Below are positions 1-6,879 of a stretch of DNA of 18,929 bases, piece by piece (within the stretch, counting starts at the first letter, position 1; each line of letters starts with the position of its first letter). The stretch is from the NCBI GenBank assembly GCA_938030915.1, contig CALHIO010000207.1, positions 1-18,929 on the forward strand, written 5' to 3'. Under the pieces are notes generated by a model. It was not told the origin of the DNA and searched no databases. It was given only the letters and a program-made list of their open reading frames with translations. Origin of the DNA: an uncultured Gemmatimonadota bacterium (GTDB taxonomy: Bacteria; Gemmatimonadota; Gemmatimonadetes; Longimicrobiales; Gaopeijiaceae). The position numbers and the translations under genes were made by a program.

Positions 1-43
1 CCGGCGCGCCCGGTCGGCGAGGATCAGAATGTCTTCCGCCGGG

Positions 44-928
44 CTACGAGCTCCCGTTTTCGTCGACCAGAACGGGCCGCTCCTCGGATGGGTCCAGACG
101 TCCCCACGGCACACGCGGATCATGCTCGAAGACGAGGAGCCAGTTCTCGGTTCGAGCACGCTCCCAGAGGCCCCGCTTCGACTCGAGGGTCACCAGTGGC
201 TCAAGGTCATACCCCATGATCCACGGAAGCGGAAGATGTGCGGAAGTCGGGCAGACGTCGGCGAGGAAACACGCCGTATCGCCATCACTGCTGACGAGCA
301 CCGACTGATGATGCGGCGTATGACCCGGCGTGGGAAGCACACGGATGCCCTCGGAGATCTCCGCCTCGCCCTCGACCAGATCCCAGAGGCCTGCCTCGGT
401 GACCGGCTCGATGTTCTCCAGCAGATAGCTGGCCCGGATGCGTTCATTCTGACTATGCGCGAATTCGAGTTCGCCCTTCTGAACGACGTGGCGCGCATTC
501 GGAAAGGACGGGAGGATGACTCCGGCCTCGTCGCGCACGGTGTTGCCACCGGCATGATCGAAGTGCAGGTGCGTGCTGAGCACGATGTCGACGTCTCCGG
601 GATCGAAGCCCGCGTCGCGAATCCCGTCCTCCAGCCGAGTCGGCTCACCGGGGTTCAGCACGCCGTAAATGTCGGCAAATTTTTCGCCGTACTTGTTCCC
701 GATTCCCGTGTCGATCAGAACGAGTGCGTTCGGAGCTTCGACCAGCAGGCATCGAAGTGCGAGCGGGATCCGGTTGCGAAGGTCTGCGGGGATACGCCGT
801 TCCCACAACGGTTTCGGGACTACACCGAACATGGCGCCCCCGTCGAGCTGCTGAACGCCGGCCTCGATCGCGTGGATCCGGATCGAACCGACCTGTGTGC
901 TTCGACTGAGTGGAAGACCCTCGTGCAT
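44..928 (-). CDS. Metallo-beta-lactamase-fold hydrolase
   Basis: A 294-aa soluble enzyme of the MBL superfamily, expected to bind two metal ions and hydrolyse an ester, thioester or lactone; the substrate cannot be told from sequence. Visible metal ligands are the HLHFDH motif (residues 120-125, the HxHxDH signature), His203 in PGHTPHH, Asp224 in FLADV and His269 in FEHD, so the site looks complete. The overall layout recalls lactonase-like MBL proteins with an IDTGIG strand near residue 73. An in-frame GTG at 931 is possible, but AAGGAG lies six bases before the ATG at 928, which I prefer. That ATG shares one base with the stop of the upstream exonuclease (TGATG), so the two are probably translated together as the tail of the rex transcript. 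No signal peptide is seen. The fold is certain; the specific activity is unknown. Confidence 0.9.
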   Translation of the reverse strand: MHEGLPLSRSTQVGSIRIHAIEAGVQQLDGGAMFGVVPKPLWERRIPADLRNRIPLALRCLLVEAPNALVLIDTGIGNKYGEKFADIYGVLNPGEPTRLEDGIRDAGFDPGDVDIVLSTHLHFDHAGGNTVRDEAGVILPSFPNARHVVQKGELEFAHSQNERIRASYLLENIEPVTEAGLWDLVEGEAEISEGIRVLPTPGHTPHHQSVLVSSDGDTACFLADVCPTSAHLPLPWIMGYDLEPLVTLESKRGLWERARTENWLLVFEHDPRVPWGRLDPSEERPVLVDENGSS

Positions 929-1791
929 CACCGTCTCCTTCTGGGTTCATAGCCGGGCAGCTCCAGTGAATACTGCTCCGGGTCGAAGCGCTTCCGCTGT
1001 CGTCGGCGCTTCAGATACCACTGGAGGGTGGCGAGATCCTCGATCCCGCGTCCTCTGGCCTCGTCGAGCAGGCGGAGGAGTACGCGCGCCGTGGCAAGCG
1101 CATCCCCGTGTGCCCGGTGTCTTGCATGAATGTCGATACCGAAGTGTCGCGTGACCACATCCAGGTTGCGTCGGCGGAGCTCGGGGACCAGGCGACGGGC
1201 CATCCGAACCGTGCAGAGCCGTGGGACGTCAGGCGAATCCCCGATCGAGCGCTGCAGCTCGGTCGTAACGAATTCCCAGTCGAACGTGGCATTGTGGGCG
1301 ACGAACACCCGACCGCGCAGCCGGTCCGACACCTCGTCCGCGATATGGTCAAAGTACGGCGCACCCCGGACCATCTCGGTGGTAATGCCGGTCAGGGCGG
1401 TGATCATGGGTGGAATGCCGCGCCCGGGGTTCACCAGAGACTCGTACTCCCCGACGATCTCGCCACCAAGTACCTCGACGATCGAGATATCCGTGATCCT
1501 GTGACCGCGCCACGACGCCCCCCCGGTGGTCTCCACGTCGACCACTGCGAAGCGGACCGTGTCGAGGGAAGCGCCGAGCGGCACGACATCCGGATCGAGG
1601 CTCCACATGCCTTCCTTGTCCACCTGGAAGCGTGGGTCCATACCGAGGAGCTGAAATACGGCTGCCGAGGACGCCCCCGCGTGCCCGGCGAGACCGAGTA
1701 CGTCTCGTGCGAGATCGAGTGTGTGGACGGGCCCGACCTGGAGGAGGTCGGCGGCTGTGCGGACGAGGGAGGCCGGGTCGCCTCGCGTCAC
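928..1791 (-). CDS. DEDDh 3'-5' exonuclease (DnaQ/PolC epsilon-like) with N-terminal winged-helix-like region
   Basis: A 287-aa exonuclease of the DnaQ/RNase T class. Exo I is VVDVETTG (Asp85, Glu87), Exo II is HNATFD (Asp171) and Exo III is HRAHGD (His225, Asp230), giving a complete DEDDh active site for two-metal 3'-end removal from DNA or RNA. Residues 1-80 are not part of the nuclease. They hold helices, then DPRFQVDKEGMWSL, which resembles the end of a small winged helix of the HARE-HTH/RpoE-delta type (my inference). The open frame runs further upstream, but that part lies inside rex and looks like frame-shifted rex sequence. GTG at 1791 is chosen because it overlaps the rex stop as GTGA. 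The very basic C-terminus (KRRRQRKR, ending RRRR) may bind nucleic acid. It could be a proofreading subunit or a stand-alone repair nuclease; no polymerase is adjacent. Confidence 0.88.
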   Translation of the reverse strand: MTRGDPASLVRTAADLLQVGPVHTLDLARDVLGLAGHAGASSAAVFQLLGMDPRFQVDKEGMWSLDPDVVPLGASLDTVRFAVVDVETTGGASWRGHRITDISIVEVLGGEIVGEYESLVNPGRGIPPMITALTGITTEMVRGAPYFDHIADEVSDRLRGRVFVAHNATFDWEFVTTELQRSIGDSPDVPRLCTVRMARRLVPELRRRNLDVVTRHFGIDIHARHRAHGDALATARVLLRLLDEARGRGIEDLATLQWYLKRRRQRKRFDPEQYSLELPGYEPRRRR

Positions 1792-2420
1792 GCGTCCTGC
1801 TCGCCCTGCGTGATCTGGAACGATAGCGCCTCGAGCTCCATGACCAGGTTCACGTCCTCGACAGGGACCTTCGGCGGCACGTTCAGGCGGATCGGGGCGA
1901 AGTTGAGGATCCCTTTCACCCCGCCATCGACGGCACGCATGGCCATCTCCTGCGCGGCCTCGGCAGGAAGTGCGAGGATCACGAGCTCGACGCCCAGTTC
2001 CGCAATCGCCGACTCGAAATCGTCCGGCGATCGGATGACCTGATCGCCCCACACCTGACCGACCTTCTTCGGGTCGGAGTCGAAGATCGCGACGCAGTCG
2101 AATCCACGAGACCGGAACGCCGGATATTCGAAAAGGGCGAGGCCGATCCGGCCGGCTCCAACCAGGGCCACGCGCCAGCAACGGTCGATGCCGAGAATGG
2201 AACGAAGGCGATCGCGCAATTCATCGACCTGATATCCCAGGCCGCGCTTGCCGAAGGAACCGAAGTGCGAGAGGTCCTTCCGAACCTGAGCCGCCGTGGT
2301 CTGACCACGCGCCGCGAGCTCCTCGCTGGACACGGTGCCACCCGACTTCGGAAACCCTTCCAGGGAGCGGAGATAGTGCGACAGCCGACGCACCGTGCTC
2401 TCAGGGATTTTTCTACTCAC
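1788..2420 (-). CDS. rex: Redox-sensing transcriptional repressor Rex
   Basis: A 210-aa Rex-family repressor, the normal length. Family knowledge: Rex dimers bind operators when NADH is low and leave DNA when NADH binds, controlling fermentation and respiration genes. Residues 1-77 form the winged helix with the typical segment VRKDLSHFGSFGKRGLGY (46-63). Residues 82-190 form a Rossmann fold with GAGRIG (88-93) for the dinucleotide, followed by IFDSDPKKVG and the conserved ILNFAPIRLNVPP stretch. The start is GTG (2418-2420) with no convincing Shine-Dalgarno, so the leader from the proposed promoter would be very short. The gene is first of a likely rex, exonuclease, MBL transcript, with a 4-nt overlap (GTGA) to the exonuclease. 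A perfect palindrome 38 nt upstream could be its own operator. Identity is secure; autoregulation is inference. Confidence 0.96.
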   Translation of the reverse strand: MSRKIPESTVRRLSHYLRSLEGFPKSGGTVSSEELAARGQTTAAQVRKDLSHFGSFGKRGLGYQVDELRDRLRSILGIDRCWRVALVGAGRIGLALFEYPAFRSRGFDCVAIFDSDPKKVGQVWGDQVIRSPDDFESAIAELGVELVILALPAEAAQEMAMRAVDGGVKGILNFAPIRLNVPPKVPVEDVNLVMELEALSFQITQGEQDA

Positions 2421-2439
2421 GAATGCGCCAAAACACCAG

Positions 2440-2469
2440 TATTTACGCGGCCTTTCAGGTGTTTGTAAA
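2440..2469 (-). promoter_or_regulatory. Candidate promoter of rex
   Basis: Read on the minus strand, TTTACA (2469-2464) and TAAATA (2445-2440) are separated by 18 bases and resemble a housekeeping-type -35/-10 pair. It sits in the 97-bp gap between the end of rsmA and the start of rex, where a promoter is expected. The implied transcript start lies only about 10-15 bases before the rex GTG. The -35 box falls inside the palindrome at 2458-2473, a classic layout for repression. This is a match by eye only. Confidence 0.4.
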
Positions 2470-2473
2470 CACC
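2458..2473. promoter_or_regulatory. Perfect 16-bp palindrome, candidate Rex operator
   Basis: GGTGTTT-GT-AAACACC is a perfect inverted repeat with 7-base arms and a 2-base centre. A further copy of one half, AAACACC, lies at 2431-2437 next to the rex start. It overlaps the proposed -35 box. Known Rex sites are palindromes of similar size such as TTGTGAnnnnnnTCACAA; this one shares the symmetry and the A/T-rich inner arms but not the exact bases. Autoregulation by Rex is therefore reasonable but unproven; another dimeric regulator could own the site. Confidence 0.45.
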
Positions 2474-2477
2474 GTCA

Positions 2478-2500
2478 CCAAAGTAAGGGAGCCCATCCCT
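2478..2500 (-). terminator. Weak candidate terminator after rsmA
   Basis: On the minus strand AGGGA-TGGGC-TCCCT can form a 5-bp stem with a 5-base loop, followed by TACTTT. It lies 17 bases after the rsmA stop and before the rex promoter, so the position suits the end of the partner-switching/rsmA transcript. The stem is short and the T tract is interrupted, so it may be only a partial stop. Confidence 0.27.
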
Positions 2501-2516
2501 AGCGGCAACGCGAGCG

Positions 2517-3326
2517 TCAGTCCAACGCGTCGGCAAGGGCCACAAATCGCGCCGGAGCGAGGGTCTCCGGCCGTGACTCTCCCGAGATGCCCAGTGCCTG
2601 CAGCACCGCCTCGACCCTCCCTGAGTCGTACCGGAGCTCCGGATGATCGCGGAGAATCTTGCGGATCTGCTTCCGCCTCCATTGGAACGACGCCTTCACG
2701 AGTCGGCGCACGCGTTCTTCCTGCTCCCTCGTAAGCGGCGCGGGTCGGGTCGGCGTGATCCGAACGATCGCGGACTCGACCCGTGGCACAGGCCGGAACG
2801 CACCCCGCCCCACCTTGAAGAGCCGCTCTACGCGCGCGACCGTCCGCACACCGACGGAAAGCGCCCCGTACGCTTTGGTGCCGACCTTCGCGGTGATCCG
2901 GTCTGCCACCTCGGCCTGCACCATCAGCACGATCTCGAGCGGGCGCGGACGCTCGAGCAGCTTGAAGATGATCGGCGTCGTGATGTTGTAGGGGATGTTG
3001 CCGATGACCCGCGCGGTCTCGGGACGCTCGAGGAGCGTCGTCCGATCGACATCGAGAACGTCCGCGTGCACCACCTCCACATCGGACCGCCCCCCGAATC
3101 GATCCTCCAGCGCTCTCGCCAGCCTATCGTCGAGTTCGACGAGGACCAGGCGCCGCACGGCCCCGACCAGATGACGCGTGAGTGCGCCGCGGCCCGGACC
3201 CACCTCCAGCACCTCGTCGTCCGGCGACGCCCCGAGCGCGTCGACGATCTTCCTCTGGATGTTCGCATCGACCAGAAAATTCTGGCCGAGAGACTTCTTG
3301 GCCCGCGCGGCTTCGCCGCCGCGCAC
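2517..3326 (-). CDS. rsmA: 16S rRNA (adenine(1518)-N6/adenine(1519)-N6)-dimethyltransferase
   Basis: A 269-aa SAM-dependent enzyme that dimethylates two adjacent adenines in the 3'-terminal hairpin of 16S rRNA late in 30S assembly. Visible family marks are KKSLGQNFL at the N-terminus (10-18), SAM motif GPGRGALT (43-50), the acidic VELD strand (63-66), the catalytic motif NIPYNITTP (110-118) and FRPVPRVESA in the C-terminal half. Length is typical of RsmA/KsgA. The frame stays open far upstream inside the phosphatase gene, but that part has no family similarity. GTG at 3326 is chosen because it follows the phosphatase stop by one base and directly precedes the conserved N-terminus. It is probably co-transcribed with the partner-switching genes; I see no functional reason for the pairing. 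Confidence 0.96.
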   Translation of the reverse strand: MRGGEAARAKKSLGQNFLVDANIQRKIVDALGASPDDEVLEVGPGRGALTRHLVGAVRRLVLVELDDRLARALEDRFGGRSDVEVVHADVLDVDRTTLLERPETARVIGNIPYNITTPIIFKLLERPRPLEIVLMVQAEVADRITAKVGTKAYGALSVGVRTVARVERLFKVGRGAFRPVPRVESAIVRITPTRPAPLTREQEERVRRLVKASFQWRRKQIRKILRDHPELRYDSGRVEAVLQALGISGESRPETLAPARFVALADALD

Positions 3327-3327
3327 G

Positions 3328-4905
3328 TCAGCCCCGAACGACCAGAGCGGTCCGGTCGTCTGCGAGTGCCGACATCGATACGTCCGGCGAAAGTGCGAAC
3401 AGCTCGGCGATGATCTCGGGCGGATCACGGAACCGATGCCGGATCGCGCACTCGAGCACCTGCATTTCGCCGTTCTTGAGCCCCTTCGTCGCCAGGGTAT
3501 CTGACAGTCCATCCGTGAAGAGCAGTAGGACATCCTCGCCGCTCGCCCACGCGACGCTCTCTTCTTCGTACGAATCCGGACCCGCGAAGCCCACCGGCGG
3601 ATCCGTGGCGGTAAGGCGCTCGGTCTCCCCATCCGATCGGAGCGCGAACGCATGAGGATGCCCTGCATTGGCGTAGGTGAGCACGCCGGCGGCCGGGTCG
3701 ATGACGCCGTAGAAGACGGACAGAAACATCTCGGTCGTCGCGAGCTCGTCTGCGAGCGCGTCGTCGAGCTTGCGCAGGACGTGGGCCGGCGACTCGGCTT
3801 CGCGCGCGTAGATCCCCGCGGCACTCATGGTCAGCATCATGATGAGCGCGGAGGGGAAGCCGTGGAGCGAGACATCACCGAGCATGACTCCGATCCGCCC
3901 CCCCGGAAGCTCGAAGAGCTGATAGAAATCTCCCCCGACCTGCTCCGTCGGCTGCACCCGCCCTGCGGCCTGCGCGAACGCGAAGGTCTCCACACTGGGG
4001 AGGAGCTTCATCTGGAGATCGTGCGCGAGCTCCATCTCACGGGACATCCGCTCCTTCGAGAGTGATTCCTGAACGAGTCGGTGGTTTTCGATCGCCGCCC
4101 CGATCTGAGACGCGATGGCCGCCAGAAGCTTCTGATTCGCCGCGCTGAATCGTCCCCCATCCTGTCGACCGATCAGGTTGATCACACCGACGGTGCGTGA
4201 TGCCCCGGTGCTCGGCGTATACCGGATCGGGACGGAGAGGAACGAGTCCGCCGTCGCCCCGGCTTCTCTCTCTGCAGAGGTCGGCTGACGTGAGGCGATG
4301 ATGGAACGCCCCTCCCGAAAGACCATGGACGTGATCGTGTCCGGATCGTCCGGGCTGAGCGGACCCGCCCTCCCATCGTCACCCACCTCCGCGGCCAGGT
4401 GCAGGGCATCATCGTGAGACTCATGCACCCACAGAGACCCACGCTTGGCACCCATGACGTCTCGCACTTCGGCAAGGATCGTAGAGGCCCCGGAATCCAT
4501 GTCGAGCGTCGAGCCGAGCGTTTCACTGATCGAGTAGAGCAGATTGATCTCTTCGAAGCGCTCGCTCAGCTCGTAGGTGAAGAACTGGATCTCTCGAGTG
4601 GCCTCGAATCCCTGGGCCAGAGCGGGCGTCAGCGCCGCGGAAACGGACTCGACAGGGGCACTCTTCGAGCTCAGCACCTGCAACTGCAGCTCCGGGCCGA
4701 GATGCGGAACGACGGTCGAGACCACGGCGGCAGCCGTGCCCTGTACGTCACCGGCCGATTGATACAGGACCTCGTCTGCGGTGCCGGGTTCAGCGGGGGG
4801 CACGATCAGGCGAAGCACCGCTCCAAACGCGTTTTCGAAGTGCTCGAGCGTCTGGAGGACCGGCTCCGGCAACGCCCCCAGGACGAGCCGGCCAGAGTCA
4901 CTCAA
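3328..4905 (-). CDS. GAF-domain PP2C-type serine phosphatase (SpoIIE/RsbU-like)
   Basis: A 525-aa sensor phosphatase. Residues 1-100 have no domain I recognise. A helical stretch near 101-130 leads into a GAF sensor domain (about 120-275, with SLWVHES and VGVINLIGR). A coiled linker of the form ERMSREMELAHDLQMKLLP (285-303) is typical of RsbU-like proteins. The PP2C/SpoIIE domain follows (about 305-525), with metal ligands Asp326 (GGDFYQ), Asp344 (MLGDVS), Asp465 (LFTDGLSD) and the ADDRTALVV end motif. The usual GDVSGHG reads GDVSLHG here. Family role: dephosphorylating the STAS antagonist so that it can bind the kinase. The start is TTG at 4905, overlapping the kinase stop as TTGA, with AAGGTGG nine bases upstream. 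The ligand sensed by the GAF domain is unknown. Confidence 0.92.
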   Translation of the reverse strand: MSDSGRLVLGALPEPVLQTLEHFENAFGAVLRLIVPPAEPGTADEVLYQSAGDVQGTAAAVVSTVVPHLGPELQLQVLSSKSAPVESVSAALTPALAQGFEATREIQFFTYELSERFEEINLLYSISETLGSTLDMDSGASTILAEVRDVMGAKRGSLWVHESHDDALHLAAEVGDDGRAGPLSPDDPDTITSMVFREGRSIIASRQPTSAEREAGATADSFLSVPIRYTPSTGASRTVGVINLIGRQDGGRFSAANQKLLAAIASQIGAAIENHRLVQESLSKERMSREMELAHDLQMKLLPSVETFAFAQAAGRVQPTEQVGGDFYQLFELPGGRIGVMLGDVSLHGFPSALIMMLTMSAAGIYAREAESPAHVLRKLDDALADELATTEMFLSVFYGVIDPAAGVLTYANAGHPHAFALRSDGETERLTATDPPVGFAGPDSYEEESVAWASGEDVLLLFTDGLSDTLATKGLKNGEMQVLECAIRHRFRDPPEIIAELFALSPDVSMSALADDRTALVVRG

Positions 4906-5354
4906 GCCTGAGCGCCACCTTCGAAGGCGCCACCCGACTCGAGTCGGAGCACGAGGGTCACCTCGTTACCCCGATCGTTGTAGGACACTTCGTCGAGGAG
5001 CTCGCGCATCAGGAAGAGGCCTCGACCGCAGGACCGCGAAAGATTCTCCGGAAGGGTCGGATCGGGGACCAAGGTCGGGTCGAAACCGGTGCCTTGATCC
5101 CTGACGGTGGCTTGAAGACAGCCCTGGCTCATGACCACCTCGACCACCACGTTCTTCGACGGATCGTGCCCATTGCCGTACATCATTGCATTCGAAAGAG
5201 CCTCGGTGAGTCCAACCCTGAAGTTCAGGTTGAGCTTCCGCGCGTGAGACTGACACGTCACGCACCGGCTCATCACGTAATCGACCGTACCGGCGATGGC
5301 CTGGATGTCGGTCGGAATCTCGAGGACGAGGTCCCCGTCGTTGGGATCACTCAT
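4902..5354 (-). CDS. Anti-sigma-type serine kinase, HATPase_c_2 (RsbW/SpoIIAB-like)
   Basis: A 150-aa GHKL-fold protein kinase of the partner-switching type. The N box is EALSNAMMYGN (51-61), the G1 box is DQGTGFDP (86-93) and the G2 box is GRGLFLM (110-116); these form the ATP site. Family role: it phosphorylates the STAS antagonist and, when not bound to it, holds a sigma factor or other target. It sits between the antagonist (12-nt gap) and the phosphatase (4-nt overlap), which is the expected trio. Unusual is a CVTC pair (Cys31, Cys34) in the first helix region, plus Cys79 and Cys109, which could allow metal binding or redox control (inference). No sigma factor lies in the window, so the target is not known. 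Confidence 0.93.
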   Translation of the reverse strand: MSDPNDGDLVLEIPTDIQAIAGTVDYVMSRCVTCQSHARKLNLNFRVGLTEALSNAMMYGNGHDPSKNVVVEVVMSQGCLQATVRDQGTGFDPTLVPDPTLPENLSRSCGRGLFLMRELLDEVSYNDRGNEVTLVLRLESGGAFEGGAQA

Positions 5355-5366
5355 GCCGGCCGCCGA

Positions 5367-5699
5367 TCAAAAGCCTTCGAGCGCCTGTTCTTTTTCGTCG
5401 GCAATGCGGAAGAGTGTGTCGAGCTTCGTCAGCTCGAAGAGGGTGCGCAGGTCCTCGTTGAGGCTGGAGAGGCGGAGCTCCCCACCCTGCTCACGGATCT
5501 TCTTCGAGAGGCTCACGAGGACGCCCAGTCCAGACGAGTCGATGTAGCCGGTGTTCGCGAAGTCGATCACGAACTTCAGGTCACCGCCTTCGAGCTTTTC
5601 GAGCACACCCTGCTTGAGCTCCTGACGGTTTCCGACGATCAGCTGCCCCTCCACCTCGATGAGCGTGACGTCGTTGACCTTCGAGACCTGAAAGCTCAT
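5367..5699 (-). CDS. STAS-domain anti-sigma factor antagonist (RsbV/SpoIIAA-like)
   Basis: A 110-aa single STAS domain. The loop FANTGYIDSSGLGVLV holds DSSGLG at 54-59; by analogy with SpoIIAA the second serine (Ser56) is the likely phosphorylation site. Family role: unphosphorylated protein binds the kinase and frees its target; phosphorylation by the kinase ends this and the PP2C protein restores it. It is the first gene of the kinase/phosphatase transcript. The start is ATG with AGGAG about ten bases upstream, and a candidate promoter lies 80-109 bases before it. The C-terminus (KEQALEGF) is normal in length, so the protein is complete. Confidence 0.94.
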   Translation of the reverse strand: MSFQVSKVNDVTLIEVEGQLIVGNRQELKQGVLEKLEGGDLKFVIDFANTGYIDSSGLGVLVSLSKKIREQGGELRLSSLNEDLRTLFELTKLDTLFRIADEKEQALEGF

Positions 5700-5778
5700 G
5701 AAATGAACGCTCCTGGCGTTGTCCTGGGTCCGAGCCGTGCACCGGCAGATGCCTGTGTCACGGTCGGATCGACCTGAA

Positions 5779-5808
5779 ATGATAAAAAGGGACTGATTCT
5801 CGGGGCAA
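5779..5808 (-). promoter_or_regulatory. Candidate promoter of the partner-switching operon
   Basis: On the minus strand TTGCCC (5808-5803) and TATCAT (5784-5779) lie 18 bases apart, a fair match to a housekeeping promoter (the -10 box differs from TATAAT at one base). It lies in the 118-bp gap between the pta stop and the STAS start, leaving a leader of about 70 nt. Just downstream a short inverted repeat, GGTCG-GAT-CGACC (5762-5774), overlaps the expected transcript start. A T run (CCCTTTTT on the minus strand) lies in the spacer but has no stem before it, so I do not call a pta terminator. Confidence 0.42.
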
Positions 5809-5817
5809 CTAGCGCGT

Positions 5818-6879
5818 TCATCCCGCCTCGGACCGTGCGCCCTCGGATGAATGGGTCGCCATGAGCGCCGTGATGCACGCCACGTCGACGATGTCGCCCG
5901 CTACGGCCCCGCGAGACAGGTCGTTGAACGGTCGTGAGAGTCCCTGCAGGATCGGCCCGAGCGCTGCCGCACCCCCGAGCTGCTGGACGAGCTTGTACGC
6001 GATGTTCGCGGCATCCAGATCGGGGAACACGAGGACATTCGCCTGCCCCGCAACCGCGGAGTCCGGGGCCTTGCGGCCCGCTACACTCGCGGAGAGGGCG
6101 GCGTCACCCTGCAGCTCACCATCGGCGGCGATCTTCGGAGCACGAGCCCTGAAGAGGTCGAGCGCCGCACGCACGGCGGTGACGGTCGGTCCCTCGGCGG
6201 ATCCGGCGGTCGAATAGGAAAGGAACGCCACCCTCGCTTCGTCTCCGACCACCCGCCCTCGCGCGACCGCGGCAGCGTGGGCGATTTCAGCAAGCTGATC
6301 CGGGCTGGGGTTCGGCACCACGCCCGCGTCGGTAAAGGTGAGCACGGACGGCCCCACTGCGTGGTCCTCGCCGAAGACCATGTAGAACGAGGAGCTCAGT
6401 GTCTCGAATCCGTCGTCCAGCCCGATAGTGACCAGTGCTGATCGCACCACGTCGGCGGTGGTTCGGACACACCCGGCCACCGCGCCATCCGCCCGTCCCG
6501 TCGCGACCATCGTCCCCGCCTGCATGAGTGGGTCTCGAGCCATGCGGTCCAGGGCTTCGGATGAATCATCGCGATGCGCTCGGCGCCCCGAAATGTAGTC
6601 GCGCGTCTCGGCCATCAGCGCCGGGTCCGAGGGATCCCGAAGCTCGATACCAACGCCGACGGTCGTATCGGGGAGATGGCGGGCCGCGAGAGCCGCGCGG
6701 AGTTCCGCCTCGGGACCGATCAGCACCGGACGAGCCAGATCCTCACGCACGATCCGGGCAACCGCGTCGAGAACGCGTCCCTCCGTGGCCTCGGGGAAGA
6801 CGATTCTGCGCGCCGAAGCCGCCGAACGCGCTCGGAGCGCCGTGAGAAAATCCCCCGGCCGGGCCGAGCCTTCGCTCAC
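5818..6879 (-). CDS. pta: Phosphate acetyltransferase
   Basis: A 353-aa enzyme of the short Pta class (catalytic domain only), converting acetyl-CoA and phosphate to acetyl phosphate and CoA in the cytoplasm. Visible family segments are RIVFPEATEGRVLDA (25-39), GRADGAVAGCVRTTADVVRS (128-147), SYSTAGSAEG (221-230), FPDLDAANIAYKLVQQLGG (285-303) and GLSRPFNDLSRG (313-324). The related phosphate butyryltransferase is less likely given the last two blocks. The start is GTG at 6879, overlapping the coaD stop as GTGA. Acetate kinase (ackA), the usual partner, is not in the window. Next to coaD the gene links CoA supply with acetyl-CoA use, though this may be chance. Confidence 0.94.
   Translation of the reverse strand: MSEGSARPGDFLTALRARSAASARRIVFPEATEGRVLDAVARIVREDLARPVLIGPEAELRAALAARHLPDTTVGVGIELRDPSDPALMAETRDYISGRRAHRDDSSEALDRMARDPLMQAGTMVATGRADGAVAGCVRTTADVVRSALVTIGLDDGFETLSSSFYMVFGEDHAVGPSVLTFTDAGVVPNPSPDQLAEIAHAAAVARGRVVGDEARVAFLSYSTAGSAEGPTVTAVRAALDLFRARAPKIAADGELQGDAALSASVAGRKAPDSAVAGQANVLVFPDLDAANIAYKLVQQLGGAAALGPILQGLSRPFNDLSRGAVAGDIVDVACITALMATHSSEGARSEAG

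Noticed and set aside
1..43. Start of a further minus-strand gene
   Set aside because: One frame reads on without a stop to the window edge, but it is too short and lacks an ATG/GTG/TTG start, so no call is possible.
29..952. Plus-strand open frame of 307 codons opposite the MBL-fold gene
   Set aside because: It mirrors a gene with a complete metal site, has no recognisable domain, and its residue make-up is typical of antisense reading of GC-rich codons.
1792..2181. N-terminal extension of the exonuclease frame into rex
   Set aside because: The extra 130 codons are frame-shifted rex sequence rich in Arg and Gly; GTG at 1791 gives the coupled start.
3327..3824. N-terminal extension of the rsmA frame into the phosphatase gene
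   Set aside because: It is a shadow of the PP2C domain; the conserved RsmA N-terminus begins right after GTG 3326.
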